A program made the translations under genes and the position numbers. Below, piece after piece: positions 27,001-36,658 of a DNA stretch of 64,000 nucleotides (positions are counted from its first letter, which is position 1; each line of letters begins with the position of its first letter). The notes beneath the pieces are model-generated. The model was not told where the DNA came from. It worked only from the letters and a program-made list of their open reading frames with translations, and did not search any database. The DNA is taken from assembly GCF_004329715.1 (NCBI RefSeq), contig NZ_JXSY01000003.1, positions 1 to 64,000 of the forward strand, given 5' to 3'. The stretch comes from Bowmanella sp. JS7-9 (GTDB taxonomy: Bacteria; Pseudomonadota; Gammaproteobacteria; Enterobacterales; Alteromonadaceae).

Positions 27001-28827
27001 ATGACCGACACCACTGGCTTTGACAGTGTCAGCTTTCTAAAAAACCTTACTCAACAACCCGGTGTGTATCGTATGTACAACCACGCCGGTGATGTTATTT
27101 ATGTGGGTAAAGCCAAAAACCTTAAAAAACGCGTTTCCAGTTATTTCCGCAAGAATGTCGATAGCATCAAAACCCAGTCTCTGGTGCGGCAAATTGCACA
27201 GATGGATGTCACGGTTACCCACACCGAAACCGAAGCGCTGATCCTCGAAAATAATTACATCAAAGAATACAAGCCGCGCTACAACGTGCTGTTGAGGGAT
27301 GACAAATCCTACCCCTATATCTTTTTATCGGCCCATCAACATCCACGTTTGGCCAGTCATCGTGGGCCGCGCAAAGCCAAAGGGGAGTATTTCGGGCCTT
27401 ATCCCAGTGCCTGGGCAGTCAGAGAATCGCTAGCGATTATGCAAAAGATTTTTCCGGTGCGTCAGTGCGACGACAATTATTACCGGGCACGTAGCCGGCC
27501 TTGCCTGCAATATCAGTTAAAGCGTTGTGCCGGCCCCTGTGTCGCAGGATTGGTATCGGAAGAGGAATACGCGGAGCAGGTTAATCTGGCGCGACTGTTT
27601 TTAAAGGGTAAAAACGCGCAAATCATTGGCCAGCTGGCCGAAAAAATGGAGCAGGCCAGTCATGCCCTGGAGTTCGAGAAAGCAGCACGCTTTCGTGATC
27701 AGATTCAGGCACTGAATAAAGTGCAGGAACAGCAGGGCGTTAGTGGCAATGAAGAAGAACTGGATGTATTTGGCTTTGCCTGCGCCAGTGGTACCGCCAG
27801 CGTACAAGGCTTGTTTATCCGCGATAACAAACTCCTGGGGAGTAAAAGCTTTTTCCCCAAAGTTCCGGGCGAGATGGATGCCAACGAGGTATTTCGTTCA
27901 TTTTTGTTGCAGTTCTATTTAACCAGCGACCGGGCGATTCCCAAGCAAATTGTTATCCCTATTGCGCTTGAAGATCAGGCTGAGATTGAACAGTTACTCA
28001 GTGACCAGGCCGGCCATAAAATTCAGTTTTTTAAAGGTGCGCGAGAAGAGAAAAAGCGCTATCTGGATCTGGCCAATATCAACGCCCAAAACGCACTGGA
28101 TAGCCAGATTAGCCACCACAAATCGGTACTGGCGCGTTTCACTGCGCTAGAGCAGGTACTTGATAGTCAGCAGCCCATAAAACGCATGGAATGTTTTGAT
28201 ATCAGCCATACGATGGGGCAACAGACGGTGGCGTCCTGTGTGGTATTTAATCGTGAAGGGCCGTATAAACAGGATTATCGTCGCTATAACATCGAAGGCA
28301 TTACGCCGGGTGATGATTACGCTGCAATGGCGCAAGCACTGCGCCGCCGTTATAAACCAGACGCAGACCCGGAAAAAATCCCGGATATCCTGTTTATTGA
28401 TGGCGGCAAAGGCCAATTAGCCCAGGCAGAAGACTTTTTTGCCAGCTGGCAGGGCGCTCGTCAACCGGTGTTAATTGGGGTTGCGAAAGGCACCAGTCGT
28501 AAACCCGGCCTTGAGACACTTATCATGGCGGGTAATCATGATACTATACCGCTGGAAGCCGATGATCCGGCGTTGCACCTGATTCAGCATATTCGTGACG
28601 AAGCCCACCGATTTGCCATAGCAGGGCACCGCAATCGTCGCCAAAAAGTCAAAACCACGTCAAAGCTGGAGTCGATTCCCGGTATTGGCGCGAAGAAAAG
28701 ACAAAACTTATTAAAATTTATGGGTGGGTTACAGGAAGTGATGAAAGCCAGTATCGACGACCTTTGCAAAGTGCCGGGGATCAGTCGCGAACTGGCTGAA
28801 ACTATCTACCACCATTTGCGCCACTAG
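27001..28827 (+). CDS. uvrC: UvrABC excinuclease subunit C
   Basis: 608 residues (E. coli 610). UvrC cuts both sides of a DNA lesion in nucleotide excision repair. It has the GIY-YIG nuclease domain ([25 protein letters not shown], residues about 20-45), a Cys cluster ([25 protein letters not shown]), the UVR motif ([20 protein letters not shown]), the RNase H-like nuclease with MECFDISH and FIDGGKGQL, and C-terminal helix-hairpin-helix repeats. It starts directly after the uvrY stop codon and is followed 12 bases later by pgsA. Confidence 0.98.
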   Translation: MTDTTGFDSVSFLKNLTQQPGVYRMYNHAGDVIYVGKAKNLKKRVSSYFRKNVDSIKTQSLVRQIAQMDVTVTHTETEALILENNYIKEYKPRYNVLLRDDKSYPYIFLSAHQHPRLASHRGPRKAKGEYFGPYPSAWAVRESLAIMQKIFPVRQCDDNYYRARSRPCLQYQLKRCAGPCVAGLVSEEEYAEQVNLARLFLKGKNAQIIGQLAEKMEQASHALEFEKAARFRDQIQALNKVQEQQGVSGNEEELDVFGFACASGTASVQGLFIRDNKLLGSKSFFPKVPGEMDANEVFRSFLLQFYLTSDRAIPKQIVIPIALEDQAEIEQLLSDQAGHKIQFFKGAREEKKRYLDLANINAQNALDSQISHHKSVLARFTALEQVLDSQQPIKRMECFDISHTMGQQTVASCVVFNREGPYKQDYRRYNIEGITPGDDYAAMAQALRRRYKPDADPEKIPDILFIDGGKGQLAQAEDFFASWQGARQPVLIGVAKGTSRKPGLETLIMAGNHDTIPLEADDPALHLIQHIRDEAHRFAIAGHRNRRQKVKTTSKLESIPGIGAKKRQNLLKFMGGLQEVMKASIDDLCKVPGISRELAETIYHHLRH

Positions 28828-28839
28828 GAACCCTGAAGT

Positions 28840-29418
28840 ATGTGGACCATACCTAATATTCTAACCAGTATGCGCGTGCTGCTGATCCCTGTTTTTGTGG
28901 TTGTTTATTTCCTTGATTGGAAATGGGCGCATCAGGCCGGCGCGTTTATCTTCTGGTTTGCTGCCGTGACCGACTGGTTTGACGGTTATCTGGCGCGCAA
29001 GCTTCAGCAAAGTACCGCCTTTGGCGCATTTCTGGATCCGGTTGCAGACAAACTTATTGTGTCCGCGGCGTTATTGATGATTGCCCACACCTATCAGGAC
29101 CCCTGGATCACGGTTGCCGCGGTGCTATTGACCTCACGGGAGGTGTTTGTTGCCTCGTTGCGGGAATGGATGGCAGAACATGGTCAGCGCGATAGCGTAA
29201 AGGTATCGTTTGTAGGTAAAGCCAAAACCATGGCACAGATGCTTGCTCTGATTGGCCTGTTGTCTGAATTGGAATATTTTATGGGTTTCCCGATTTACTG
29301 GGTGACGCTGGGTAAAATTTTATTGCTGATCGCTACAGTATTGTCGGTATGGTCAATGGTGGTTTACCTCAAAGCGGCATGGGTATATCTGGTGGTTGAG
29401 CCTAAAAAACACGGTTAA
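28840..29418 (+). CDS. pgsA: Phosphatidylglycerophosphate synthase
   Basis: 192 residues with about four to five membrane helices. PgsA joins CDP-diacylglycerol and glycerol 3-phosphate, the committed step to phosphatidylglycerol. The CDP-alcohol phosphotransferase motif is complete: DWFDGYLARKLQQSTAFG and AFLDPVADK, with the four Asp in the expected spacing. Its place between uvrC and the tRNA-Gly/Cys/Leu cluster is the E. coli order. Confidence 0.97.
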   Translation: MWTIPNILTSMRVLLIPVFVVVYFLDWKWAHQAGAFIFWFAAVTDWFDGYLARKLQQSTAFGAFLDPVADKLIVSAALLMIAHTYQDPWITVAAVLLTSREVFVASLREWMAEHGQRDSVKVSFVGKAKTMAQMLALIGLLSELEYFMGFPIYWVTLGKILLLIATVLSVWSMVVYLKAAWVYLVVEPKKHG

Positions 29419-29505
29419 GTTGGGGGATTTTCAGGCACTTATGCACAAAGCGTAGCCAGCCTGAACACTATTTGTTCGAACAGTCATAAAACTCACATAT
29501 TGTGG

Positions 29506-29533
29506 TTGACACTCTTGAGTCTGACTGTAGAAT
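29506..29533 (+). promoter_or_regulatory. Promoter of the tRNA-Gly-Cys-Leu cluster
   Basis: Consensus TTGACA at 29506-29511, a 16-base spacer and TAGAAT at 29528-29533, then a C-rich discriminator (TCACCCC). Transcription should begin about 29540, some 37 bases before the mature tRNA-Gly. Confidence 0.75.
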
Positions 29534-29576
29534 TCACCCCACATTTCGCTGAGGCAGCAGTCTGGCGAAACACAAA

Positions 29577-29652
<76 letters not shown>

Positions 29653-29858
29653 ATTTGCTCAGGTAGAGTAATTAGAGCAAACGAACATTCGCTCCGTATT
29701 GTCGGGGTCACGAGGTGGAACGCCACCACGGTCGAGTTTCGTTTCCCGCTCCAATTTACTCACATTGAGTAAATGGGCAAACGTTGCAATCACTCCAAAA
29801 ATTGGGGTAACGAGGTGGAACACCACCCCGGTCGATTCACGTTTCCCCGCTCCAACTT
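29653..29858. repeat. Two 101-bp tandem units carrying degenerate tRNA-Gly tails
   Basis: GCTCCAATTT, the end of tRNA-Gly with flanking bases, occurs at 29647-29656, again at 29748-29757, and as GCTCCAACTT at 29849-29858: exactly 101 bases apart each time. Each unit has a spacer sharing GAGTAAnnnnGCAAACG-like words and then a tRNA-Gly tail copy. In each copy a perfect hairpin (GGTGG, loop AACG or AACA, CCACC at 29714-29727 and 29814-29827) has been inserted just before the T-loop. D and anticodon arms are absent, so no extra tRNA is encoded. The layout recalls the E. coli tyrT downstream repeats. Confidence 0.82.
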
Positions 29859-29881
29859 CTTATCACAGAAGCTGGTACTAA

Positions 29882-29955
29882 GGCGGAATGGCAGAATGGC
29901 TATGCAGCGGATTGCAAATCCGTGGATCTCGGTTCGACTCCGGGTTCCGCCTCCA
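29882..29955 (+). tRNA. cysT: tRNA-Cys (anticodon GCA)
   Basis: A 74-base tRNA with encoded CCA. Acceptor GGCGGAA pairs with TTCCGCC. The anticodon loop TTGCAAA carries GCA at 29914-29916. The T-arm has TTCGACT. It is the second tRNA of the cluster as in E. coli. Confidence 0.96.
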
Positions 29956-29984
29956 CTTTATCTCAGGCAACTGAGACACCCTAT

Positions 29985-30071
29985 GCCCGGGTGGTGAAAT
30001 TGGTAGACACAAGGGATTTAAAATCCCTCGCTGGTAACAGCGTGCCGGTTCAAGTCCGGCCCCGGGCACCA
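29985..30071 (+). tRNA. leuZ: tRNA-Leu (anticodon TAA)
   Basis: An 87-base type II tRNA with encoded CCA. Acceptor GCCCGGG pairs with CCCGGGC. The anticodon stem AGGGA/TCCCT encloses TTTAAAA with TAA at 30019-30021. A long variable arm (CGCTGGTAACAGCG) marks leucine. It is the last tRNA of the cluster; I see no strong terminator after it. Confidence 0.96.
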
Positions 30072-30147
30072 CTTAACTCCAGTAAAAACAATATCTTACG
30101 AATTACTTTCCAGTTCTTTGTGCTTAGATTACATCATGTCGGCTCGA

Positions 30148-30963
30148 CTAATGTTGTATATCCGTCTGTTGCCAGTCTTCAATCGCGTATTTCGTTAAAA
30201 TTGCACCTAATTGACCGGATGCACGCAGGTCTTTCACCCCAGAGTGAATAATCTCAGCCAATGCTGCACTATTGGGTGAGGCGGTGAAAAACAGGATATA
30301 GCTTGGCTTATCGCCACTACACAACTTTGGATACGCATAGCGTTTAGGTAAGTTTTTACTGTACCAGTCAACCACGTATTGGCGCTCAATGAACCCGTCA
30401 ATACGCCGATCACGCAGCATATCCAAAAAACGCACTACCGGATTGTCACCTGACAGCCAGATAACCGTTGTCGAGCGCGCCAGTTCTTCCGCGACTTGTT
30501 TAAGTTCAGGGATATCGTCGATGTTGTAGCCATTTGTCATACCAATGGTACGCGTTGATAAGCGGGTTAAGGTGTCCTGTTTTTCGTTTCCGAACAGACA
30601 GACTCTGTCGATACCGTGAGCAATATACGGGGCCTGAAACACAGGATCCGGGTAGTTAACGGCAAACATACCATCGATACGCCCCTCCTGGCCCAGCTGT
30701 ATTGCACGCACATAAGGCACAGATTCCAGCGTTAAAGTGATGTTGCGTTTTGCAAAGATGTGTTGCGCGATTTCCACCATATAGCCCGGATAATCGGCTT
30801 TGGGAGCTGCGCTACTGACGTAGGGCATATAATCGTCTACGGACATCACCACGCGGGTAATAGGTGTGGAATAAGCTGAGTTAGGCGTCAGCGCGCTAAC
30901 AATAAACAACAAAGCAACAGCAAAGTTAACGCGAACCATGGAAGTGAAAACACGCCGCTGCAT
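30148..30963 (-). CDS. Periplasmic solute-binding protein, family 3-like
   Basis: 271 residues. A signal peptide (NFAVALLFIVSALTPNSAYS) opens the protein. The rest has the two-lobed family 3 solute-binding layout: VVMSVDDYMPYVS with GYMVEIAQHIFAKRNITLTLESVPYVRAIQLGQEGRIDGMF, then RTIGMTNGYN and LRDRRIDGFIERQYVV. No permease or ATPase is nearby, so it is an orphan; such proteins may sense rather than transport. An SD (CGGAG) precedes the ATG. It runs toward the tRNA-Leu gene. Confidence 0.82.
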   Translation of the reverse strand: MQRRVFTSMVRVNFAVALLFIVSALTPNSAYSTPITRVVMSVDDYMPYVSSAAPKADYPGYMVEIAQHIFAKRNITLTLESVPYVRAIQLGQEGRIDGMFAVNYPDPVFQAPYIAHGIDRVCLFGNEKQDTLTRLSTRTIGMTNGYNIDDIPELKQVAEELARSTTVIWLSGDNPVVRFLDMLRDRRIDGFIERQYVVDWYSKNLPKRYAYPKLCSGDKPSYILFFTASPNSAALAEIIHSGVKDLRASGQLGAILTKYAIEDWQQTDIQH

Positions 30964-31116
30964 AATGCTCCGGGGGAGTAGTGCGTTTGCCTATGCAAGT
31001 TTAGCCATATTCGGGGGACAGAATACAAGTATTTCTTATCACCGATGGATTTTAGCCCCCAATAGTAGGGAGTTTGTTTTACAATAGCGGGCTGAATAAA
31101 GCCGAGGACGCAGAAA

Positions 31117-32115
31117 GTGGCATTACACTGGTTCCCGGGGCATATGCATAAAGCCCTGAAAGAAATCAAAGAATCACTCAGTCAGGTCGATGTGCTCATC
31201 GAAGTACTGGATGCGCGTATTCCGTATTCCAGTGAAAACCCGGAAATCGCCCGTATTCGTGGTGATAAACCCTGTTTAAAAATTCTGAATAAATACGATC
31301 TGGCCGATCCTGAATTAACCGAACGCTGGCAGCGCCATCTGGAAAGCGAGCGCGGTGTTAAAACCATCACTACAACCAGCAGCGAACCAGCCAACAGCAA
31401 ACAAATTATGGAACTGGTGCGCAGTATGTTTGCGGCTAAAGATGCGTCGGTAAAATCTATTAATGCCATGATTACCGGCATTCCTAATGTTGGGAAATCT
31501 ACCCTTATTAACATTCTGGCTGGACGCACCATAGCGAAAACCGGCAACGAGCCAGCAGTCACAAAAATGCAGCAGCGCATTAATCTGGGTAACGGGATTG
31601 TGTTACATGACACCCCCGGGGTGTTATGGCCAAAAGTAGAAAATCCTCAGTCTATTTATCGTTTAGCCGCCTCTGGCGCCGTTAAGAACACTGCAATGGA
31701 ATATGATGATGTGGGTTTTTTCGCGGCTGATTACCTGATTAAGGCGTATCCGGAGTATATGCAGGAACGCTTTAAGCTGGATGAAATTCCGGACACAGAA
31801 TTGGAATTTTTAGAAGCGGCAGGGCGCAAGCGGGGCGCGCTAATGGCAGGTGGACGGGTAAACTTGCATAAAATTTGCGAAGTACTGCTGAATGAACTGC
31901 AATCCGGCAAGCTTGGGCGGATCACCTTAGAAACCCCCGAAATGATTGCCGATGAGCACATTGCTATGGCAGAAGCTGCCGCTCAAAAAGCGGCAGATAA
32001 GGCCGCGCGCAAACAGAAATTTAAGCAAGGATCGCTCACGCCGGATAAGCACGACCGTAAAGATACCCGTACCGAAAAACGCAAGGCACAGAGTCAACGC
32101 ATGAAAAAGCGTTAA
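31117..32115 (+). CDS. ylqF: Circularly permuted ribosome-assembly GTPase, YlqF/RbgA type
   Basis: 332 residues. The GTPase motifs occur in the permuted order typical of this family: LNKYDLAD (G4) near residue 58, then GIPNVGKSTLIN (G1) near 119, and DTPGVLWP (G3) near 161. The N-terminus HWFPGHMHKALKEIKESLSQVDVLIEVLDARIP is the family hallmark. RbgA matures the 50S ribosomal subunit in Bacillus; here the same role is inferred. The C-terminal 50 residues are strongly basic. A GTG start is used at 31117, behind a purine-rich site. Confidence 0.92.
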   Translation: MALHWFPGHMHKALKEIKESLSQVDVLIEVLDARIPYSSENPEIARIRGDKPCLKILNKYDLADPELTERWQRHLESERGVKTITTTSSEPANSKQIMELVRSMFAAKDASVKSINAMITGIPNVGKSTLINILAGRTIAKTGNEPAVTKMQQRINLGNGIVLHDTPGVLWPKVENPQSIYRLAASGAVKNTAMEYDDVGFFAADYLIKAYPEYMQERFKLDEIPDTELEFLEAAGRKRGALMAGGRVNLHKICEVLLNELQSGKLGRITLETPEMIADEHIAMAEAAAQKAADKAARKQKFKQGSLTPDKHDRKDTRTEKRKAQSQRMKKR

Positions 32116-32134
32116 TCAATTATGGATAGTTAAC

Positions 32135-32171
32135 GATCAAAAAGGGCGCTGATGCTCCCTTGATTATTTTT
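32135..32171. terminator. Bidirectional terminator between ylqF and FAD oxidoreductase
   Basis: ATCAA and AAGGG on the left pair with CCCTT and GAT on the right around a GATG loop, followed by a T-rich run; the other strand has an A/T-rich tail too. The two flanking genes converge here. Confidence 0.55.
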
Positions 32172-33780
32172 GTGGGTAGGCCAGCGCCAACGCTTCTGCC
32201 ACACGAATACCGTCAATTCCGGCCGACCAGATCCCGCCGGCATACCCGGCACCTTCACCAGCCGGGTAGAGTCCTTCCACATTGACGCTTTGATAATCGT
32301 CACCGCGTTTGATACACACGGGTGAAGAAGTGCGGGTTTCTACTCCGGTCAGTAAGCCATCGGCTTTGGCAAAGCCACGAATTTGACGATCAAATGCCGG
32401 AATCGCTTCGCGGATTGCTTCTGCCACATAATCCGGTACTACTTTGGCTAAATCCGTCAACGTGATCCCTGGTGTATACGAGGGCTCAACCTCACCTAAT
32501 GTTTGACTTGGCTTACCCTTTAGAAAGTCGCCAATTAACTGCGCAGGTGCGTGATAATTTTCGCCACCGGCGTGATAGGCAAGTTCTTCCAGTTTACGCT
32601 GGAATTCAATGCCCGCTAATGGGTGCCCCGGGTAATCTTGTTCTGGGGTAATACCCACGACAATCGCACTGTTAGCGTTACGTTCATGGCGAGAATATTG
32701 ACTCATTCCATTAGTAACGACGCGGCCAGGCTCAGAGGCAGCTGCCACCACTGTGCCGCCAGGGCACATACAGAAGCTGTATACAGTACGGCCATTTTTA
32801 CAGTGATGAACCAACTTATAATCGGCGGCGCCTAAAATAGGGTTGCCGGCGTTATCGCCGAAGCGACACTGATCAATCATGCTTTGTTCGTGCTCGATGC
32901 GAAAACCCACCGAGAAGGGTTTGGCCTCGATATAAACACCTTGCTCATACAAAGAGGCAAAAGTATCGCGCGCGCTATGACCGATGGCCAGAATCACCTG
33001 ATCGCATTTAAGGTATTCGCCGTCGTTTAAGAACAGGCCCTGAATTTTCTTTTTGCCATCTGTTTCAACCAGATCCAGCTTTTCCACACGGGTACTGAAG
33101 CGGATCTCTCCGCCTAATTCGATGATTTGTTGGCGCATTTTTTCGACCATGCCGACCAGTTTAAAGGTGCCGATATGCGGCTTACTGACATACATGATCT
33201 CTTCCGGCGCACCGGCAGCAACGAATTCTTTGAGTACCTTACGGCCGTAATGTTTGCGGTCTTTTACCTGAGAATACAATTTTCCGTCAGAGAAGGTGCC
33301 GGCACCGCCTTCACCAAACTGCACATTCGACTCAGGGTTGAGCGGTTGTTTACGCCAGAATCCAAACGTATCTTTAGTACGTTCACGCACGGCTTTACCA
33401 CGTTCCAGTACGATGGGCTTAAAGCCCATTTGCGCCAGAATCAACGCGGAAAACAATCCACACGGGCCTAATCCCACCACAACCGGACGGTTGGTGAGTG
33501 TCTCTGGCGCCTGCGCGACAAATTTGTAACGCATATCCGGAGTTTGTCGTACCTGAGGATCCTTTGTGAAACGAGCCAGCAGTGCCTCTTCGTTTTCCAC
33601 ATCAATATCCAGTGTGTAAATTAACTGAATATCTTTATTGTTACGGGCATCGTAACCGCGTCGGAACATCTCAAAGGAACGTATCTGACTTTTAGGAATG
33701 TTGAGCTTGGCTGTTATCGCTTGCTCAAGGGCATTCTCGTCATGATTAAGGGGAAGTTTGATATCAGTCAGACGTAGCAT
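32164..33780 (-). CDS. FAD-dependent oxidoreductase (COG2509-type)
   Basis: 538 residues. An N-terminal domain (about 1-90) precedes a Rossmann FAD fold with VVVGLGPCGLFSALILAQMGFKPIVLERG, then FGEGGAGTFSDGKLYS and ILAIGHSARDTF. The end reads YPAGEGAGYAGGIWSAGIDGIRVAEALA, which is the C-terminal FAD contact. Two Cys in MCPGG (CMCPGG) may be redox-active. The family is widespread but its physiological reaction is not settled. It is convergent with ylqF and divergent from the ferredoxin gene. Confidence 0.83.
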   Translation of the reverse strand: MLRLTDIKLPLNHDENALEQAITAKLNIPKSQIRSFEMFRRGYDARNNKDIQLIYTLDIDVENEEALLARFTKDPQVRQTPDMRYKFVAQAPETLTNRPVVVGLGPCGLFSALILAQMGFKPIVLERGKAVRERTKDTFGFWRKQPLNPESNVQFGEGGAGTFSDGKLYSQVKDRKHYGRKVLKEFVAAGAPEEIMYVSKPHIGTFKLVGMVEKMRQQIIELGGEIRFSTRVEKLDLVETDGKKKIQGLFLNDGEYLKCDQVILAIGHSARDTFASLYEQGVYIEAKPFSVGFRIEHEQSMIDQCRFGDNAGNPILGAADYKLVHHCKNGRTVYSFCMCPGGTVVAAASEPGRVVTNGMSQYSRHERNANSAIVVGITPEQDYPGHPLAGIEFQRKLEELAYHAGGENYHAPAQLIGDFLKGKPSQTLGEVEPSYTPGITLTDLAKVVPDYVAEAIREAIPAFDRQIRGFAKADGLLTGVETRTSSPVCIKRGDDYQSVNVEGLYPAGEGAGYAGGIWSAGIDGIRVAEALALAYPQK

Positions 33781-33940
33781 TGTCAGGTACTCTTAAAACG
33801 TGCCGGGCAGCCTCTCTGCCAGGGCTCGCGCATTTTAAATCAGCGACGCCCCTTTAGATAGGCAAAATTATATTAGAACCTTGTGTTTTGGGCGTTGATC
33901 TTTACACTTAGCGCCCAGTTTATCACCCTGTAATTTCTCT

Positions 33941-34264
33941 ATGGCGTTTGTAGTTACCGACAATTGTATCAAGTGCAAATATACCGACTGTGTAGCGGTT
34001 TGCCCGGTGGATGCATTTTTTGAAGGCCCCAACTTTCTGGCTATCGACCCAATCATTTGTATTGACTGCGCGTTGTGTCAGCCTGAATGCCCGGCCGATG
34101 CGATTGTCCAGGACTCACATTTAAGCCAGGAGCAGATTCCGTTTTTGGCGTTGAATGCCGAATTGTGTGAACAATGGCCCAATATCACAGCGGTCAAACC
34201 GGCGCCTGCGGATGCCGATGAATGGAATGGTATCGCGAATAAATTACCCCTGTTGGAGCGCTAG
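33941..34264 (+). CDS. fdxA: 7Fe ferredoxin (FdxA type)
   Basis: 107 residues, the usual length. Cysteines are at 9, 12, 17, 21, 40, 43, 46 and 50. By comparison with Azotobacter ferredoxin I (offset by one), Cys9, 17 and 50 should bind a 3Fe-4S cluster and Cys21, 40, 43 and 46 a 4Fe-4S cluster. Small electron carrier in the cytoplasm; its partners are unknown here. The neighbour on the other strand is a FAD oxidoreductase. Confidence 0.94.
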   Translation: MAFVVTDNCIKCKYTDCVAVCPVDAFFEGPNFLAIDPIICIDCALCQPECPADAIVQDSHLSQEQIPFLALNAELCEQWPNITAVKPAPADADEWNGIANKLPLLER

Positions 34265-34277
34265 GCGACGTTAATCA

Positions 34278-35009
34278 ATGCAGTTACACGACATTAAAAA
34301 ACTCCACCAGAAGAAATATCGCCAGCAATTTGGTCATTATTTGTTGGAAGGTGAGCACCTGATCCTTGAACTGGTTAAAGCCGCCAAGCAGCAACCAGAT
34401 TTAAAGGATTGCCAGGTATTTGTCAGTGAGGATTATGAGGCGTTTGCTAAACAACTGGCGTTTTTCAAGTCGGTGACGGTGGTGAACGCCAAAACCATGG
34501 CACAACTCAGTGATACCAAAACCCCGCAGGGGATCGTGGCCTGTGTACCAATGGCAACGAAACAGGCGGCCAAACCGCTCAGGCGCTATGTGTATTTGCA
34601 CGAGGTACAGGATCCGGGCAATCTTGGTACGATTATCCGCACACTGGCATGGTTTGGCGATACCGGTCTGATACTCAGTCCCAACAGCGTTGATCCCTTT
34701 AACCCCAAGGTTGTCAGGGCAAGCATGGGGGCCACATTTCATGTACCGATTGAGCAGGATGTTGCGTTAGCAACATTAGCCAGCCGCTTTACTCGCTTTG
34801 CTTATCTGGATATGCAGGGTGAGTCGGTACGCAGTGACAAATTTGCCCGATATGAATGCTACCTGTTTGGCAATGAAGCCCGTGGTGTCCCAACCGATGC
34901 ATTAGCTGCTTATCAGGCAGATCCGTTTACGATTGAGGGAGCAGGGCAGATAGACTCACTGAATCTGGCCAGTGCAGTGAATATGTGTGTGTACCAGCTA
35001 GCTAAATAA
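34278..35009 (+). CDS. SpoU/TrmH-family RNA methyltransferase
   Basis: 243 residues. An N-terminal substrate-binding portion (KYRQQFGHYLLEGEHLI) is followed by the SPOUT catalytic knot: motif 1 HEVQDPGNLGTIIRTLAWFG, motif 2 LFGNEARGVP and motif 3 IDSLNLASAVNMCVYQ. Members 2'-O-methylate ribose in rRNA or tRNA using S-adenosylmethionine; the target cannot be decided here. It follows fdxA by 13 bases and ends at a strong terminator. Confidence 0.9.
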   Translation: MQLHDIKKLHQKKYRQQFGHYLLEGEHLILELVKAAKQQPDLKDCQVFVSEDYEAFAKQLAFFKSVTVVNAKTMAQLSDTKTPQGIVACVPMATKQAAKPLRRYVYLHEVQDPGNLGTIIRTLAWFGDTGLILSPNSVDPFNPKVVRASMGATFHVPIEQDVALATLASRFTRFAYLDMQGESVRSDKFARYECYLFGNEARGVPTDALAAYQADPFTIEGAGQIDSLNLASAVNMCVYQLAK

Positions 35010-35032
35010 CCGGTAAGCCGGATACACAGATA

Positions 35033-35063
35033 CAAAAAAACCGGCGAGATGCCGGTTTTTTTT
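35033..35063. terminator. Bidirectional terminator after SpoU methyltransferase
   Basis: AAAAAAACCGGC pairs with GCCGGTTTTTTTT around a GAGAT loop. It lies between two convergent genes and can end both. Confidence 0.9.
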
Positions 35064-35075
35064 AGCCTGATTGCC

Positions 35076-35792
35076 TTAGGCAGTCGCGGCTGCTTTACGC
35101 TTGGCTACGCGCTGAACTTGCTGCAGCGAGTTCAGGTGAGCATAGATCGCTGGCAACGCACCACGTTTACGCATGTCTTCGAATTTGGCTTCGTCTAAAC
35201 CTGCCAGCTTCTCTTCGTCAACACGGAAAATACCGTTCAGATTGAAGGTTTCACCGCTGTCGATTTTAACCGTCAAGTCGTTAGACACTAACAATTCATT
35301 GTCTTGCAGGAACTTCATGAAGCTCTTGGTAGTTTGCATGTTTTCGATAAACTTACCGGTGAAATCACGGCGTTTTTGCAGGTATTCAGTTTCGCTACCG
35401 TCATCGTTGAACAGTGCAGTACCTTCGTCTTCGTTTACCAGTTCACTGCTTTCATCGATACATACGAAGAATTGACCTTTCTCTTCGTCACCGGCGATAG
35501 ACAGTGGATAGTTTCGCAGCGCGGCCGGTACGTAAATCTCATCGTAACGCTCAGAATTTACATACAGGTTTTCACCTTTAGTCAGCCCCATCAGAGCAAC
35601 TGGTACAAAATTCTCAGACTCTGCAGATTCTTTAACAAAGATAATCGGGAAACTAGAAGAAACCGGAATAAATTCCTGCACCACAACCGGGATCAGGTGT
35701 TGCTGTGCAACATGAGAAAAGTTTGCAGTGGACTTAATTTTTAATTTTGCGTGCGTGTTTTTATTTAATGGCACGATCTTTTGTGTGGACAT
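35076..35792 (-). CDS. SapC-family protein
   Basis: 238 residues without a signal peptide. The middle (FVPVALMGLTKGENLYVNSERYDEIYVPAALRNYPLSI and FFVCIDESSELV, GTALFNDDGSETEYLQKRRDFT) matches the SapC family, first named beside an S-layer protein gene in Campylobacter. Its function is not known. The frame is open to 35816 but the ATG at 35792 is preceded at a workable distance by AGGGAG and gives MSTQKIVPL. It stands alone; there is no S-layer gene in the window. Confidence 0.83.
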   Translation of the reverse strand: MSTQKIVPLNKNTHAKLKIKSTANFSHVAQQHLIPVVVQEFIPVSSSFPIIFVKESAESENFVPVALMGLTKGENLYVNSERYDEIYVPAALRNYPLSIAGDEEKGQFFVCIDESSELVNEDEGTALFNDDGSETEYLQKRRDFTGKFIENMQTTKSFMKFLQDNELLVSNDLTVKIDSGETFNLNGIFRVDEEKLAGLDEAKFEDMRKRGALPAIYAHLNSLQQVQRVAKRKAAATA

Positions 35793-35949
35793 AGTGATAC
35801 AGCTCCCTGGCGTCATTCACGAAATATTTACAAGGCCGTATGTTTATCAGAACTAATCGTCAAAAAAAAGGGAATTTTGACACATAAGCCAATAAACTAG
35901 CCGCGTTGAAGCCAACTGGTTGAATTGTGTACGAATTAGGTGCGTCGTT

Positions 35950-36657
35950 GTGAAATATAAAAATATTGTGGTGTTAACTGGTGCGGGGATCTCTGCTGAA
36001 TCCGGTATCAAAACCTTTCGTGATGCGGATGGTTTATGGGAAAACCATCGGGTAGAGGAAGTCGCCACGCCAGAAGGCTTCTTGCAACATCCCGAGCGGG
36101 TCTACCGCTTTTACAATCAAAGACGTCAGCAACTAATCAGCCCTGAGATACAACCTAACGCCGCGCATTATGCGCTGGCAAAACTGGCTGCACATTGCTC
36201 CGGTGACGTGACGCTGGTGACACAAAATGTGGATGATCTGCACGAGCGGGCGGGTAGCCACAAGGTTTTACATATGCACGGCGAATTAAAAAAAGCGCGC
36301 TGTATCCAGTCCGGTAACGTTATCATTGCGCCAGAGACTTTTGATAGTCGTGATATCTGTTCCTGCTGTAAGATCCCAAGTTCAATTCGTCCGCATATAG
36401 TCTGGTTTGGTGAAATGCCGCTGTACATGGATGAGATTAGCGAGAAATTGCAACAAGCAGACCTGTTTATTGCCATTGGCACCTCGGGTCATGTTTACCC
36501 GGCGGCGGGCTTCGTCGATTTAGCCAGTCGTTATGGTGCCCATTGTGTAGAACTGAATCTGGAGCCTGGCATGGGCGCCAGTTTATTTGATGAGGCTCAC
36601 TACGGACCCGCCACGGATGTAGTGCAGCGATACGTAACAGGATTATTGGAAGCCTAA
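35950..36657 (+). CDS. cobB: NAD-dependent protein deacylase CobB (sirtuin)
   Basis: 235 residues. CobB removes acetyl and succinyl groups from protein lysines using NAD. Motifs: [19 protein letters not shown] (NAD loop), [15 protein letters not shown], catalytic His in [12 protein letters not shown], and the distal Cys cluster DICSCC with R-P-H-I-V-W-F-G-E. The GTG at 35950 gives [13 protein letters not shown], matching the short E. coli form; frame remains open to 35920. TTAGGTG upstream may be the ribosome site. The LysE-type gene starts one base after its stop. Confidence 0.95.
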   Translation: MKYKNIVVLTGAGISAESGIKTFRDADGLWENHRVEEVATPEGFLQHPERVYRFYNQRRQQLISPEIQPNAAHYALAKLAAHCSGDVTLVTQNVDDLHERAGSHKVLHMHGELKKARCIQSGNVIIAPETFDSRDICSCCKIPSSIRPHIVWFGEMPLYMDEISEKLQQADLFIAIGTSGHVYPAAGFVDLASRYGAHCVELNLEPGMGASLFDEAHYGPATDVVQRYVTGLLEA

Positions 36658-36658
36658 T

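Noticed and set aside
29699-29858. Possible extra tRNA genes between tRNA-Gly and tRNA-Cys
   Set aside because: Only the 3' part of a tRNA is present; D-arm and anticodon arm are missing and the T-stem is interrupted by a hairpin.
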